From NCBI GenBank assembly GCA_037349105.1, contig JAYJMM010000104.1:2328001-2392000 (forward strand): a stretch of DNA of 64,000 nt. Direction: 5' to 3'. Origin of the DNA: Limnomonas spitsbergensis (lineage: Eukaryota; Chlorophyta; Chlorophyceae; Chlamydomonadales). How positions within the stretch are numbered: the first letter of the stretch is position 1; the number at the start of each line of letters is the position of its first letter. Shown here one piece after another: positions 44,421 to 55,676 of this stretch. The position numbers and the translations under genes were made by a program. The notes under the pieces are model-generated. The model worked only from the letters and a program-made list of their open reading frames with translations, was not told the DNA's origin and ran no database searches.

Positions 44421-45801
44421 TCTGGGGATTATTCTGAAAGGGATTTTACTGCATGAACATATTGAACATTAGCAATACTGGTAAGTTTAGAATGTTGCCT
44501 ACCCGCTGGGCCCCCGCGGAATGCTCAGCTGGATGGGGCTGGTTGCCCCGGCCTATTATTCAAGACAAGAAAAAGATGTATAAGTCGTCGGTGTACGGCA
44601 CCACAGTAGATTAAAGACAAGAAAAAGATGTACAAACTGACCAGCAACCGACTGTCGTCAACCAGTCCTCGCTGGCCCTCGCTCGTCAGTCGCATTTCTA
44701 TTCGCTGCTAATAGCTATACTATATCGCTAAAGCAATGCGGCAAGCGTTCGGCAAGTGACAGCGACAATGACAGCTGCGATTCAAAATGTCACTCGTCAC
44801 ATGCAGTCGTTGCTGCTAGAAAAGTGTCATTGTTGGCACAGCTTCCCTGTCGTAAGGTTGCTCCGGGTACCCTGAGAACCCACTTTGTGATACCGTATGC
44901 AGGTGGGCGTGACGCAAAGGGAGTGCAATATCTCAGGTAACATCTCATGCAGCATTTTGCAATGCATCGTGCAACATCATGCAACATATCATATCAAACT
45001 GCTGCGACTAGCTCGAATACCTGAAGTAATCTGTACCGCCCAGCAAGAGTGATTAGGGGGGCATGATACTGGCACCTTGTTCAACTGCCATTGCATACAT
45101 GTTTGGTTAGTATGCAATGGGCGGCCACTGCGGGGTCGATTGATGCCGAAACTTGACTGGCCTACAGCTGGTGGCTTACGCAACGGGGCTTGCTGCACCA
45201 AGCTCTGCTGGCTGAAGTCCAAGTTGTAGCTAAAGTGCATCTGAAGCACCCTAAAACCTAAACAGTGCACAGCATCTAGATCTTGTAATGTCAGTATCAC
45301 GATAACGATATGCAGTAAAAGATACCAAGCAACGGCAAAAAGGTTAAGTTTGCAGCTCACCTCCTAAATGGGCGTTGGCCTTGCTCCTGACGTCGCCAGG
45401 TTGCCCGTTCTGTTTTTTCAGATAAGGTACTGGTGCACTGTATTTATTCTGTTATCTGAAGTAAAGAATGCCCGGCCCTTTCGAAAATGGGAGATTAGTT
45501 GAGGTTTTGCTATGACCACAAGGTTAAATTATAGACATGCAGACTCCAACGTATTCACCAGGCTCAGGAAACCATCATAATACTTCAATCTTACCCTCCA
45601 CTCATCAAGCATGTTTCACTGTTTACTCCAGTGCTTACTAGACTATATCTTTGGTAAGTAACAGCCACGAAGGCCTACAGCCTACAGGGCTCAAGCAGGA
45701 GGACTAATTTCACCAGGCTCCTTGGCCATAAACCATGCTGTAGCTGAATTATTGCGTCACTGCACACAATTAAAAGTGATATGCTTGAGTCACTTGCGCA
45801 G
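44421..45801. other. Region upstream of the first recognised haloperoxidase exon
   Basis: The true first exon(s) of the haloperoxidase-like gene should be here, but I could not identify them. A short direct repeat, GACAAGAAAAAGATGTA, occurs at about 44565 and 44617. Confidence 0.35.
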
Positions 45802-48800
45802 CTGGCCATCATGAACATGTATACGGCCATTGACAGCGCCTTAAACAAGGCAGCCTTGGAGACGCCGTACCTGCTCCGCACCCTGGTGAGTGCATAATAG
45901 GCTCGTCACCAAACAAGAGATTAGGGGTCAGGGGTGTAGGATGCTGGTCGTACGTGAAGTCCTGTACACTATCCTTCCTTATTAGCTGGTGTAGGTAATC
46001 AATACCACAAGCTAGGACATTGTGTTAGGTATGGAGATGAGACAGGTCATTGGTCGACTAGGGCCACACTGTACAGTATTTGCTTATGTGTATGGATGGA
46101 AGCTGTTGACTGGCTATTCAGGCTACCTAGCTTTTTCAAAAGCAACTTGTGCATGGATTCCTGAAGTCTGCCACAGTAGCAACAGATAGTAAGAGAGAAT
46201 AATCTCATCTTCTCACGCACCCTTCGAAATGTGGAACTCTGTCCATACATTCACCTAAGCCCTTCGGTACGTTCCTGTGACAACTCGTCTGGTACATTTC
46301 TGCTACAGGCCAGAGTCGACTGCGGCAATTTCAACGCCCCCTCCGCCTTCCACCCGAAAGCGGCGCCATATGGCTATGCAGAGGGATACGGCCAACCTTT
46401 TACCAACAGGATCTCTGGCTCTGAAAACAACACACGCGCCAGGTCAGGAACAGCGAGGCATATGCACCCTGTTTCAAATTTGATTTTGAATTCAAACCGG
46501 GGTTGATTTTTGCATGTCGTGACAGTGTGAATCTCCCCACACGCTTTATGCACCGCCTGCTTCCTCACTGTTACCTTCCTTGCCATTCCCTGACACATTT
46601 CTGTCATACTTCCTCACACCTATCTGTCACCTTCTTGTTACCTTCCTCACTGCCGCCTTCCTGTCACCTCATGTTCTTTTCCTCACACCCTTCCTGACAA
46701 CTTGTCCATACCTTCCCGCCACCTTCCTGCTCACCTTCGGCTTAGCTCCTCGGCTAGACTGTAACACTTATTCAATGTTCTTGGCTGTTCATATTCTGCC
46801 ACTCTATCCATGTACGTCTTTTGTGTTTCTTTCCATCACATCATTCTTTGCCCAGAAGTGTGACCAATGTAACTGAGGCCATGTTTGTGTGGCACCGCAC
46901 CTATCTAAGTGCAACTTTGCAAGGCTTCTGAAACGCACGCTGGAATTGTGAGACTAATTGATCATGCCAAAATAATCCCTTCCTTTGTTCCCTCCCGCCC
47001 CCCCCGCCCCCCGTAAATTCAGGAACATAGCCATGGCTTATGCGTACTACCGCATTTCCACCCACATTCTGCCCAAGCACGTTGAGCCCTTCATGGGCGA
47101 CGTGATGAGGTAAGCTAGCAGATGGATGACCCATGCAAGGACTCTGACCAGATACATGAAAATATGAGCAGATTGCTGGAACTGTCCTACAATTCAGAGT
47201 GATGCGTGCTGAGGCATTTCCCTTCATACCATGTGCTTATCTGCATTATGTTTCAAAACATGCCATACCGTTCATACCGCCACGCTGTCAGGCCGTTCTG
47301 CACGCCCGTGTACCTGTGCAGGAACTTCGGCCTGGACCCCGCCTACACCTCTGCCACCAACCTGTCTAATCCGCAAGACATTGGCAACGCCGTCGGCCTG
47401 GCTGTGAATGCATACAGCAATAGTGACGGCACTAACAGCCTGGCAAGTAACAGGGGCAGTCAAGCGGGGGGAGAAGGGGCCGTAAGATGCAGGGGGGCAA
47501 CATGTCCTGGCTGCGAGAGCCAAGCTGTGATAGCAAACGGTGCCAGGGACGGTACCAGCAGCCTGGGAAGTAACAGAGGCAGTCAAACGGGGGGAGAAGG
47601 GGCCGTAGGATGCAGGGAGGCAACATGTCCTGGTTGTTAGAGCAAACGGCGGCAGGGACGGTACCAGCAGCCTGGGAAGTAGCAGGGACAGTCAAAGGGG
47701 GAAAGAAGGAGCCGTAGGATGCAGAGGGGCAGCTTGACCTGGCAGTGAAAGCGAGCGGCGACAATGGCAGTACCAACAGCTTAACAAGTATCAGGCACAG
47801 TCAAGTGGAGGAACAAGGGTTCGTGTCATCGCCCAGGTGTTTACACTGGTGCATCTCAGACAGGCCATGTGGAGCTAGTGGGGTTGGGGCTGTTGAGGGG
47901 GGGGGGGGAGGGAGCCAGGGGGGGGGGGGGGAGGAAAGCTCTAGTGGGGGTAGGGACGAGAGCCAAGGGAGGGGGTGGGGGTGGGGGTGGGGCAGCCAGA
48001 TGGGTGGGGGAGATAGTGGGGTGAGGGGCAAGCCAGGGGGGGGGGGGGGGGGAGCTGCTAGGGCTGGGGAGGTGAGCGAAAAGGGGGGGGGCACGGGGGG
48101 ATGTTGGGTCTTTGTTGGATAGCCTGGGGGTTGGGAGGAGAGCCAGGGGGCAGCGTAGACCAGGGGGGTGAGTGTGGGAGCCAACGGGGGGGGGGGACTA
48201 GAATGTGTGAGGCAGACCAGAAGAGGGGACACACCACGTTTACTTCCGCCTCATTCACTGTATTTGAACTTTGTGTTGAAGGCCCTCAGAAGTTCACTTC
48301 CACTGGGATCCGGCCCTGGGACCAATATTAGCGGATTGGATGTTGCCTGCCTAGGCTGCGTTCTTCCCTGAACGTCCACACCCCAGCCGAGGCTACGCTT
48401 TCTTTACCCCCCTCCCCCCACGCACCCACGGCCATACACTCTACATTGACCAGGGTGACCTGGGTGAGAAGACAGCTGCAACTCCAATCCCTTTCACGGA
48501 CTACACCGGCTTCATTCCCTCCAACTCGCCGTACCAAGTGACAGACATAACAAAGTGAGCATGGTCAGCGTAGCTCGGAATCACAAGGTTTGGGCAGCAC
48601 TGCCGATGATCGACCATTCAATCTCATTGATAGTGTGTGTGTAGGTTCATGCATCTCATGAAGAGTGTGTGTAGTTACATTGATCTCTGATTGATAGTGT
48701 GTTTGTGTGACTCTACTGACTGGTCCACATAGCTCATACATTATGGGATGCTGAATTTTCCTCCATGCCCTTGGTTCGTATTATCCAAAGGGGGGGTCTC

Positions 48801-51800
48801 GCATTCATTATATTGTATTAAAGATAAAATATTGTGTTTATTAAGAATAAATGTAACTTCAGCTGAAATAAAAATGAACGAATAGTGTATTGTATATTAT
48901 AGATATGCTGATGACCCCTGCTGATGACTATATCATCCTTAATAAATTCCATAAAAGCCCATCTATTGCTATTACAGCTGAAGCACCTGTATTTTCTTTA
49001 GCATGCTTCAGCTACCATTCAGCTACATCAGCCATGAAATCCAGATATTTGGAAGCTGCCCATGCGTGTGTTTCTTTCAGGTGGCACCTGCTGCTGGAGG
49101 CTTGTGGTACTGGTGGCTACTTCCAGCCCCCGCCGTAGAAAATTCCAGCCTCTCCGTCTCCACTACAACTACCGAGCGCCCCTGCTGCTGCTTGTTGCAT
49201 TTAGGTGGCAGCCACTGCTGGAGACAGACAACATCGGCTACTTCCAGTCTCAGCTGCACGTCTTCTCACAGTCGCGGGCTGACAAGATCGAGCCTTTCGC
49301 GGCGTCCGGCAACGTCAGCGGCTTCTACGAGAAGTACAGGCTGCAGCCGAGACGGAATGGCCTACAGGCCGCAGGGCGAGTTCACTGATCAGGATCTTGA
49401 GGGCTATAAAAATAGGCGAGTGCTGCGGGGACGGAGGGAGGCGCCAGGCAAGGTTGCATAGTCTGTTCATTAGGCATCAGGCAATGCGTTGGACTTATCC
49501 TGCAATGACTAGAAGTCCTGAAAAGTTACTGACAGGGTCCAGGGTTACTGACAGGGTCTAGGGTTACTGGCAGGGTCCAGGGTCACTGACAGGGTTCAGG
49601 GTTACTGACAGGGTCCAGGGTTACTGACAGGGTCCAGGGTTACTGACAGGGTCCAGGGTTACTGACGGGGTTCAGGGTTACTGACAGGGTCCAGGGTTAC
49701 TGACAGGGTCCAGGGTTACTGACAGGGTCCAGGGTTACTGACAGGGTCCAGGGTTACTGACAGGGTCCAGGGTTACTGACAGGGTCCAGGGTTACTGACG
49801 GGGTTCAGGGTTACTGACAGGGTTCAGGGTTACTGACGAGGTCCAGGGTTACTGACGGGGTCCAGGGTTACTGACAGGGTCCAGGGTTACTGACAGGGTC
49901 CAAGGTTACTGACAGGGTTCAGGGTTACTGACAGGGTCCAGGGTTACTGACGGGTTAGGGTTACTGACAGGGTTCAGGGTTACTGACGGGGTTCAGGGTT
50001 ACTGACGGGGTCCAGGGTTACTGACGGGGTCCAGGGTTACTGACAGGGTCCAGGGTTACTGACGGGGTCCAGGGTTACTGGCGGGGTTCAGGGTTACTGA
50101 CAGGGTCCAGGGTTACTGATGGGGTCCAGGGTTACTGACAGGGTCCAGGGTTACTGACGGGGTTCAGGGTTACTGACAGGGTTCAGGGTTACTGACGAGG
50201 TCCAGGGTTACTGACGGGGTCCAGGGTTACTGACGGGGTCCAGGGTTACTGACGGGGTTCAGGGTTACTGACAGGGTCCAGGGTTACTGATGGGGTCCAG
50301 GGTTACTGACAGGGTCCAGGGTTACTGACGGGGTCCAGGGTTACTGACAGGGTTCAGGGTTACTGACGAGGTCCAGGGTTACTGACGGGGTCCAGGATGT
50401 GAGGGCTGAGAGTTGAAGGGCTTATGGATACGGCTTGAGGATGATTGAGGGTTGAGAGTCCTTTCTAGCCCAGTATGTGTGATCGAGGGTAAGGGTTTGA
50501 GCGGGGCACCATAACATCGGAGGTTAGCAAAAAGGATAAAAGTTCCTGAATACTCACACCCTTACGCCCCCCAGGGAGATGAAGATTAAGGAAGTAGGGC
50601 AGTATGGGCTGGGTGCATTACCGAGGCGGTCATTGACAGAATTTATTTTTGTCGAGACTCAGCTTAAAGTCATGCACACTCCGGCCTCTGGTTGGAGGTC
50701 TCATTTCTGGCCAGCCATTGGCCACCGATCTCAGACCGGTCAAGGTTTCGGCCTAATTGGGCCTGTAGCGCCCCCTGGATGGCTTTCAAAGGAGGACTCG
50801 CGGCGATATACTGTTGATTCCTATCATGGGAGCTTGTTTAATGTTAGCCATGTCTCCATGTTGCGGCGAGAATCAAATAGGAGGCCTTTTCAATCTATGT
50901 CAATCTGTGCCCCCTGTGTGTATTGATTTATTGATGAGGCCCTAGTCTTGGATTTTGAAAACGAATGGGCCTAACAGTGCAACCGGTGCCTTATGAATCA
51001 GGCCTCATCAGCGCAGGCATCAAGGTAGTCACAATGCTACCTTGGTTGGCCAGGCCAGTGTTGGCCAGGCCAGCGCAGGGCAGGGCAGGGCAGGGGTAGG
51101 GGGCAGGGGGACAGGGGGCCAGGGGGCCAGGGCAACACTTTGATCAAAATTTTGTGTTTTGCTTGTGATTGAGGTGTCAGATTGGCGGAGCGCATCTTTT
51201 TGCTTCAACTACATATGACAGCCAACTTATTGCTCAGTTTGAAGTTCAGATTCAATTCAAAATATTGCAGGCGGACGTTGTTTTGGCAGCCGGCGCAGAC
51301 CTGACTGACACTCAAAAACTGATTGCCGAGTACTTTGACACCAAGGTATGATTGTGACAGATTCTAGGGGCACACAGATTGGATATACCGTACATGTCAA
51401 GATGCAGACGAAAATAAGAAAATAGCAGATCTAGACATCGATATAATCTTTTGCTGCGTTCCTGTGCTGTCTCCTCCACGTCTTTTCTGCACTCCAGGGT
51501 GTAGGTGGTAGTGGTTGAGGGTTTCCCTAAACCCTCAACCTTAAGCCCTGCGCTTTCAAAAATAATTTGTCCAGATGGATCTGGGTTTCAGATCCGGATA
51601 AAATATTTTTCATAACTGCCCCGCGTGAATGGCTTAGTGCTCTCTTTATACATGCTCGCCCCGTTGATGCACCTCCCCGAATATCAGCTGAGTGAGACAC
51701 GTTTCTTAAATTGAGTTCCATTACCCTGAGTCGTATAAATGATAGCAACAGCGCAGGCTTTGCCTTGGCCCAAGCTGCAATGTTTCCCGAGTCTTCACCC

Positions 51801-54169
51801 GCTCCTGCCAGACGCAGCTTCCTCTCTCCCTCCATCCGTGCCCTCCTGCCGGCCGTCTTGCCCCCCTCAGGTCGCCTCGTTCGGCACCGGCACTGTCACC
51901 AACTACGTCCTGTCGGGGAAATTTAAAGCTTGGGACTGGATCCACTTCCTGGCTGGACACACGGTCATATATGACGCAGGTTGGTATAAATCCCGGACCC
52001 AAGACCAGACACCAGTCAGGAACATATAGGTGTTAGGCTCTTCCGCGCTCACACTTCCTTTGTCTCCTTGTTGCGGGTTTTAGGTTCTGTTTTGGTTCAT
52101 GTTGCTGGTTTCCCCGGTTCGCTTTGCCTGGCCCTTAAGCAAAAGGCTGTGGGTGGTTGCGTCAACTTTGTAGCAGCGACACTACCGGCAGCATATCTAA
52201 GCTGTGCGTCACAGATATCCATCAGATGTCCGTCAGATATCCATACCATGATGACACTGAACCGCTTGAAGTGCAGGTAAGTTGAATGTCGTTCTCCGGC
52301 TGTACCAATGCCCCATTGTACATCAGAATTTTAAATGTTTGCTTCCTCCTTCTGCCTGCCTTTCACCTTGCAGCGCTGGTGGGCTGATCCAATAAGCTGC
52401 GTGTGAATGCCATTCGCCCTGTCAGCTCCATCCGTTATCTCTACCATGACGCCAACGTCACCACCTATGGCGGGCCGCACAAGGGGACGCAGACCTTCCC
52501 TGGCCGCCACTTCAACTCATATCTGCGCAAGATGCCCCACGCTGACTTTCCGTCTGTGACGTCATGCATTTGGTGGGGGAGAGCGGGGAGCGGAGGGAAG
52601 GAGGAGGGGGGGGCAGAGGGAGAGGAAGCGGGAAGGGGCCGTTCTTAAAGAGGGGGCAGGGGCAAAGCAGATAAGGGATAAGGACTAGGGAGGCTGAGTG
52701 GCAGAGGACCCTAGGGAACGGGGAGAACGAGGTGTGCAACGTTGGGAAGGGGAAAAAGACCGGGGAGCAGAGAGTGGGAGAGTGGGGTGTGGGGAGCGAG
52801 AGTTGGGCTGTCGGAATGGGGGAGGGGAGAGCATAGGAGCAGAACTTGGGGGGGCATGGACTGCGGACGAGGGGGTGGGCAGAGAGCGACAAGCAGGGAA
52901 GTGGGGGAGTGGGTTGCAGTGTGTGAGGATGCACGTGGCAGTGGGGAGGGGGGGAGGAGGGCATGTACTGGTATGCCCCTTCGTTGGGCATGGCTTGGAG
53001 CTCACATGTTCTAATGATTGTGGCATGCTTTGCTGTCCCATAGCTCCTTAAACATCATAAAATGTTAATGTAATGAATACAAAATGTACCCCTGTCTGTC
53101 ACCTTGGGGTTGCTGTTCATTTCAACATCTGTTTGCCTGCTGCTGTTGCTTATTAATCAAGTCTGCAGATTGCATGTGATATATCAGATACCTATGATAT
53201 GACCCTCCATACCCTTCACACTTTTTAAACCCTTAATGCCCACTAGTGTTGCTTACGCCGAGTTCGCGGAGCTCTTTCTGAACACACCTGGAAATCTCAG
53301 TTTCTCTACGACCTTTGTTAAGGTGTGGCTGAGGAGGGTTTAGGGTTTAGGGTTCAGTGTGTACAGTTTAGGTTTCTCTTAAACCTTTGGTCAGGGGTGG
53401 CTGGTGAGGTGGATGTCATGGGTGTGTAGGGTTTAGGGTTGTCGCCACCCGTGGCCCTGTGTCAAGGTAGGTGAATATTGCGTGATTGTTTGTATGTGCT
53501 TATCATGCTCCTCTCTGATGAAGCGGCATCTTTGGCCCTTGAGGAGCCGTTGCTATATTTTCTTGAAGGGGTGAAGCGAGCTCTCAGGTACATATGCAGG
53601 ATAGGGGGGCCTGGTGATGCGCCCCCCCCCTTAAATGCTTCACCCCGAGCCATGAGCCTTGAGCAGTGAACCCTGAATTTGGATTCCTAGATCCTGAACC
53701 CTAAACCCTGGGCCTCTTTTAGGGCTGTAGCACGCTTGAGCCTGGCATGACCCCTGGCAGCGACACTAACCTCAACTAGAACACCACCAAACCCTTCGCC
53801 AGTAAACCCTGAACCACTACCCTTACACCGTGAACCCATATTAGGGCTGCAGCATGCGTGATCCTGGCACATCGCCTAGCAGCGACACTACCCTTAACTA
53901 GAACACCACCAAACCCTTAGCCACTGAACCCTAACACCCTGAACCCATATTAGGGCTGCAGCATGCGCGAACCTGGCACAACCCCCAGCAGCGACATCAC
54001 GGTCAATTGGAACACCACAGAGGAGTTTGTCGCGGATTGTGCACAGTCGCGCCTGTGGGGAGGAGTGCATTTCCAGAGGGCCATTGACGCTTCCAAGAAG
54101 CTGTGTCGCGGCATTGGCCGGCAGGGCTATGACAGGCTGCAGAGGCTGATTGCTGGCGAGGCAAACTGA
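45802..54169 (+). CDS. Vanadium haloperoxidase-like protein (DUF6851 type)
   Basis: PAP2/vanadium chloroperoxidase superfamily; members oxidise halides with peroxide or act as phosphatases. Exons: 45802-45885 (tentative), 46309-46442, 47023-47109, 47322-47442, 48454-48554, 49205 to about 49358, 51271-51345, 51871-51979, 52374-52560, 53247-53322, 53954-54169. Family landmarks in order: IAMAYAYYRISTHILP, GLDPAYTSATNLSNPQDIGN, PFTDYTGFIPSNSPYQV then WQPLLETDNIGYFQSQ, DLTDTQKLIAEYFD, FKAWDWIHFLAGHTVIYDA, VNAIRPVSSIRYLYHD, YGGPHKGTQTFPG, and SRLWGGVHFQRAIDASKKL near the C-terminus with the vanadate-pocket His. Oddities: an in-frame TGA at 52385-52387 where relatives have Trp; PSVT where related enzymes have PSG-S/H; a GC donor after exon 4; unresolved exon 6 end; no start exon. 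It may be a recent pseudogene. Confidence 0.8.
47425..47825 (+). repeat. Four tandem copies of the exon 4 end and GC donor
   Basis: The exon end GACGGCACTAACAGCCTG/GCAAGT is followed by about 108-bp units starting at roughly 47548, 47656 and 47766. Each begins with GACGGTACCAGCAGCCTGGG AAGT or a variant. Copies 2 and 3 are closest to each other, copy 4 most diverged. Confidence 0.85.
47895..48195 (+). repeat. Poly-G tracts in haloperoxidase intron 4
   Basis: Runs of 9-16 G alternate with GGAGCCAGG-like words at about 20-60 bp spacing. Strong G-quadruplex potential; may also be an assembly-prone site. Confidence 0.8.
49081..49131 (+). repeat. Pseudo-exon: upstream copy of exon 6 start with acceptor
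   Basis: TTTCAG/GTGGCACCTGCTGCTGGAGG ... GGCTACTTCCAG mirrors the real exon 6 start at 49205 (GTGGCAGCCACTGCTGGAGA ... GGCTACTTCCAG). It has a good pyrimidine tract and acceptor but runs into TAG within 60 bp. Confidence 0.75.
49525..50395 (+). repeat. 19-bp satellite, about 45 units
   Basis: TGACAGGGTCCAGGGTTAC repeats head to tail through an intron of the haloperoxidase gene. Variants (GACGGGG, GGTTC for GGTCC) form a higher-order pattern in places, for example similar blocks at about 49795-49865 and 50155-50235. Confidence 0.97.
50396..51270. other. Intron remainder between exons 6 and 7
   Basis: No exon recognised. It includes a GGCCAGGGCA-rich run at 51040-51135. Confidence 0.4.
52561..53246. 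other. Purine-rich intron between exons 9 and 10
   Basis: From 52570 to 52960 the sequence is GGGAGAG-rich on the plus strand. The apparent proline-rich minus-strand frames here are composition artefacts. Confidence 0.5.
53716..54020 (+). repeat. Three tandem copies of the last exon 5' edge and acceptor
   Basis: The real exon starts at 53954 after CCATATTAG. Two upstream copies (about 53720-53790 and 53846-53915) repeat TTAGGGCTGCAGCATGCG, the CCTGGCA and CAGCGACA words, and AGAACACCACC. Both upstream copies carry stops (AACTAG) in the exon frame. CCCTGAACCC/CCCTAAACCC telomere-like words separate them. Confidence 0.85.
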
Positions 54170-54245
54170 CGGCGTGGCTAAGCTTGGTACTTTTTGCGGG
54201 ATGGGCCCACAAAGAAAATACAACTGGCTGTTTAGCCCGCGGAGG

Positions 54246-54290
54246 TACCACAGGCTGCAGAGACCAATTGCCGGTCAGGCAGATTGAGGC
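54246..54290 (+). repeat. Downstream copy of the last exon 3' end
   Basis: ACAGGCTGCAGAGACCAATTGC and GGCAGATTGA echo the gene end ACAGGCTGCAGAGGCTGATT and GGCAAACTGA about 110 bp earlier, stop codon included. Confidence 0.65.
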
Positions 54291-54553
54291 AGTGTTGTTC
54301 AAAGCTTTCTTTTTCTTGTGCTGCATACCACAAGCAACATCACGATGTATTTGTTTAGGTACTGCTGGTTTGGCTGGTTTACTCCGGGAGAGGTATGCCA
54401 ATGAGGGTGTTTTTGTCCCTTATTATCTCTGCCTCCCCACATTGGACACTTGGCTTGATCGTTGCCAATTCGCGTTCCTCTTAAGAGCGCTAACGGGTCA
54501 CTGAGTTGATAATGTCACTATAATGCACCAGTCAGATCCAGCAGTTAGCTTGC

Positions 54554-55030
54554 AGGTCAGGTCAGGTCAGGTCATCAGGCTATGGAAGGTCAGGTCAGGT
54601 CAGGTCAGGTCAGGTCATCAGGCTATGGAAGGTCAGGACAGGTCAGGTCAGGTCATCAGGCTATGGAAGGTCAGGTCAGGTCAGGTCAGGTCATCAGGCT
54701 ATGGAAGGTCAGGTCAGGTCAGGTCAGGTCAGGTCATCAGGCTATGGAAAGTCAGGTCAGGTCAGGTCATCAGGCTATGGAAGGTCAGGTCAGGTCAGGT
54801 CAGGTCATCAGGCTATGGAAGGTCAGGTCAGGTCAGGTCAGGTCATCAGGCTATGGAAGGTCAGGTCAGGTCAGGTCAGGTCATCAGGCTATGGAAGGTC
54901 AGGTCAGGTCAGGTCAGGTCAGGTCAGGTCATCAGGCTATGGAAAGTCAGGTCAGGTCAGGTCAGGTCATCAGGCTATGGAAGGTCAGGTCAGGTCAGGT
55001 CAGGTCATCAGGCTATGGATGGTCAGGTTA
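54554..55030 (+). repeat. Two-level GGTCA / ATCAGGCTATGGAA satellite
   Basis: Twelve or so blocks of (AGGTC)2-6 are separated by an invariant ATCAGGCTATGGAA. Block lengths vary by whole 5-bp units. The array stays open in several frames because of its composition; no evidence of translation. Confidence 0.95.
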
Positions 55031-55370
55031 AGTCGGGTCGTAGCTTGCACTAATGGCGGTGCCGTCAGTGACTTGCACAACTAGCATCCCTCTTTTTTTA
55101 TGTTGATGCCGTAGCTCTTTTAAAATTCGCCAACTGGTCAGATGCGTTAGAGGTTATGTTTGCATGCCTGACAGCTACTTACTGACAGCTCTTACATACC
55201 ATCAAGCAACAGCTACCCATTTTTCGTGTGCAGACTGTTGTTTTGTTTGTCTAGTTGCTTGTAGCTAGTTTCAGTTGGACGCTGACGCGACAGAGCCTTG
55301 TAAGCAAGGCCCACATGTCTCCTACCCCCTTCTGTGTTTCTTTCCAACTTTCCTCCCAACTCTTTAGTCA
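55031..55370. other. Gene-free stretch
   Basis: Nothing recognised. Confidence 0.4.
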
Positions 55371-55430
55371 GGCGCCCAAACGGCCGAGCCTTATTTGAGC
55401 AGGGCCCAGAGGTGTAACGTCAATGATTTC
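55371..55430 (-). repeat. Family B 55-bp block
   Basis: Minus-strand TCATTGACGTTACACCTCTG-type sequence through GCTCGGCCGTTTGGGCGCC, followed by a purine-rich spacer (to about 55310). No tail. Confidence 0.75.
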
Positions 55431-55676
55431 GAAGTTGTGCACCCTCCGCTTTAAGTTGTAATTGAAAATTATTGGATTGCAACTGATTACCAAGTTTTTG
55501 CACGTTGTAAATGCTTGCATGTCTTGGAATGGTGACTCCACCACTCACTGTGTAGCAGGCAAGTTGTTGATACCTGTAAACAATTTTCAATTGGCGACTC
55601 ATGTGGCTGTCAGACCATGTTTGATAGGCCAGTTCATTTGTAACGGCTTATCAGGAATTAAGCCAAACTGTCACAT

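Noticed and set aside
47801..48258. Pro-rich minus-strand ORF of 143 aa
   Set aside because: Antisense of poly-G tracts in an intron.
52512..53041. Pro/Ser-rich minus-strand ORFs
   Set aside because: Antisense of a purine-rich intron in the haloperoxidase gene.
54523..55084. Proteins of 127-176 aa made of VRSGQ / HQAMEGQ repeats
   Set aside because: Produced by the AGGTC satellite; open in several frames and without any non-repeat domain.
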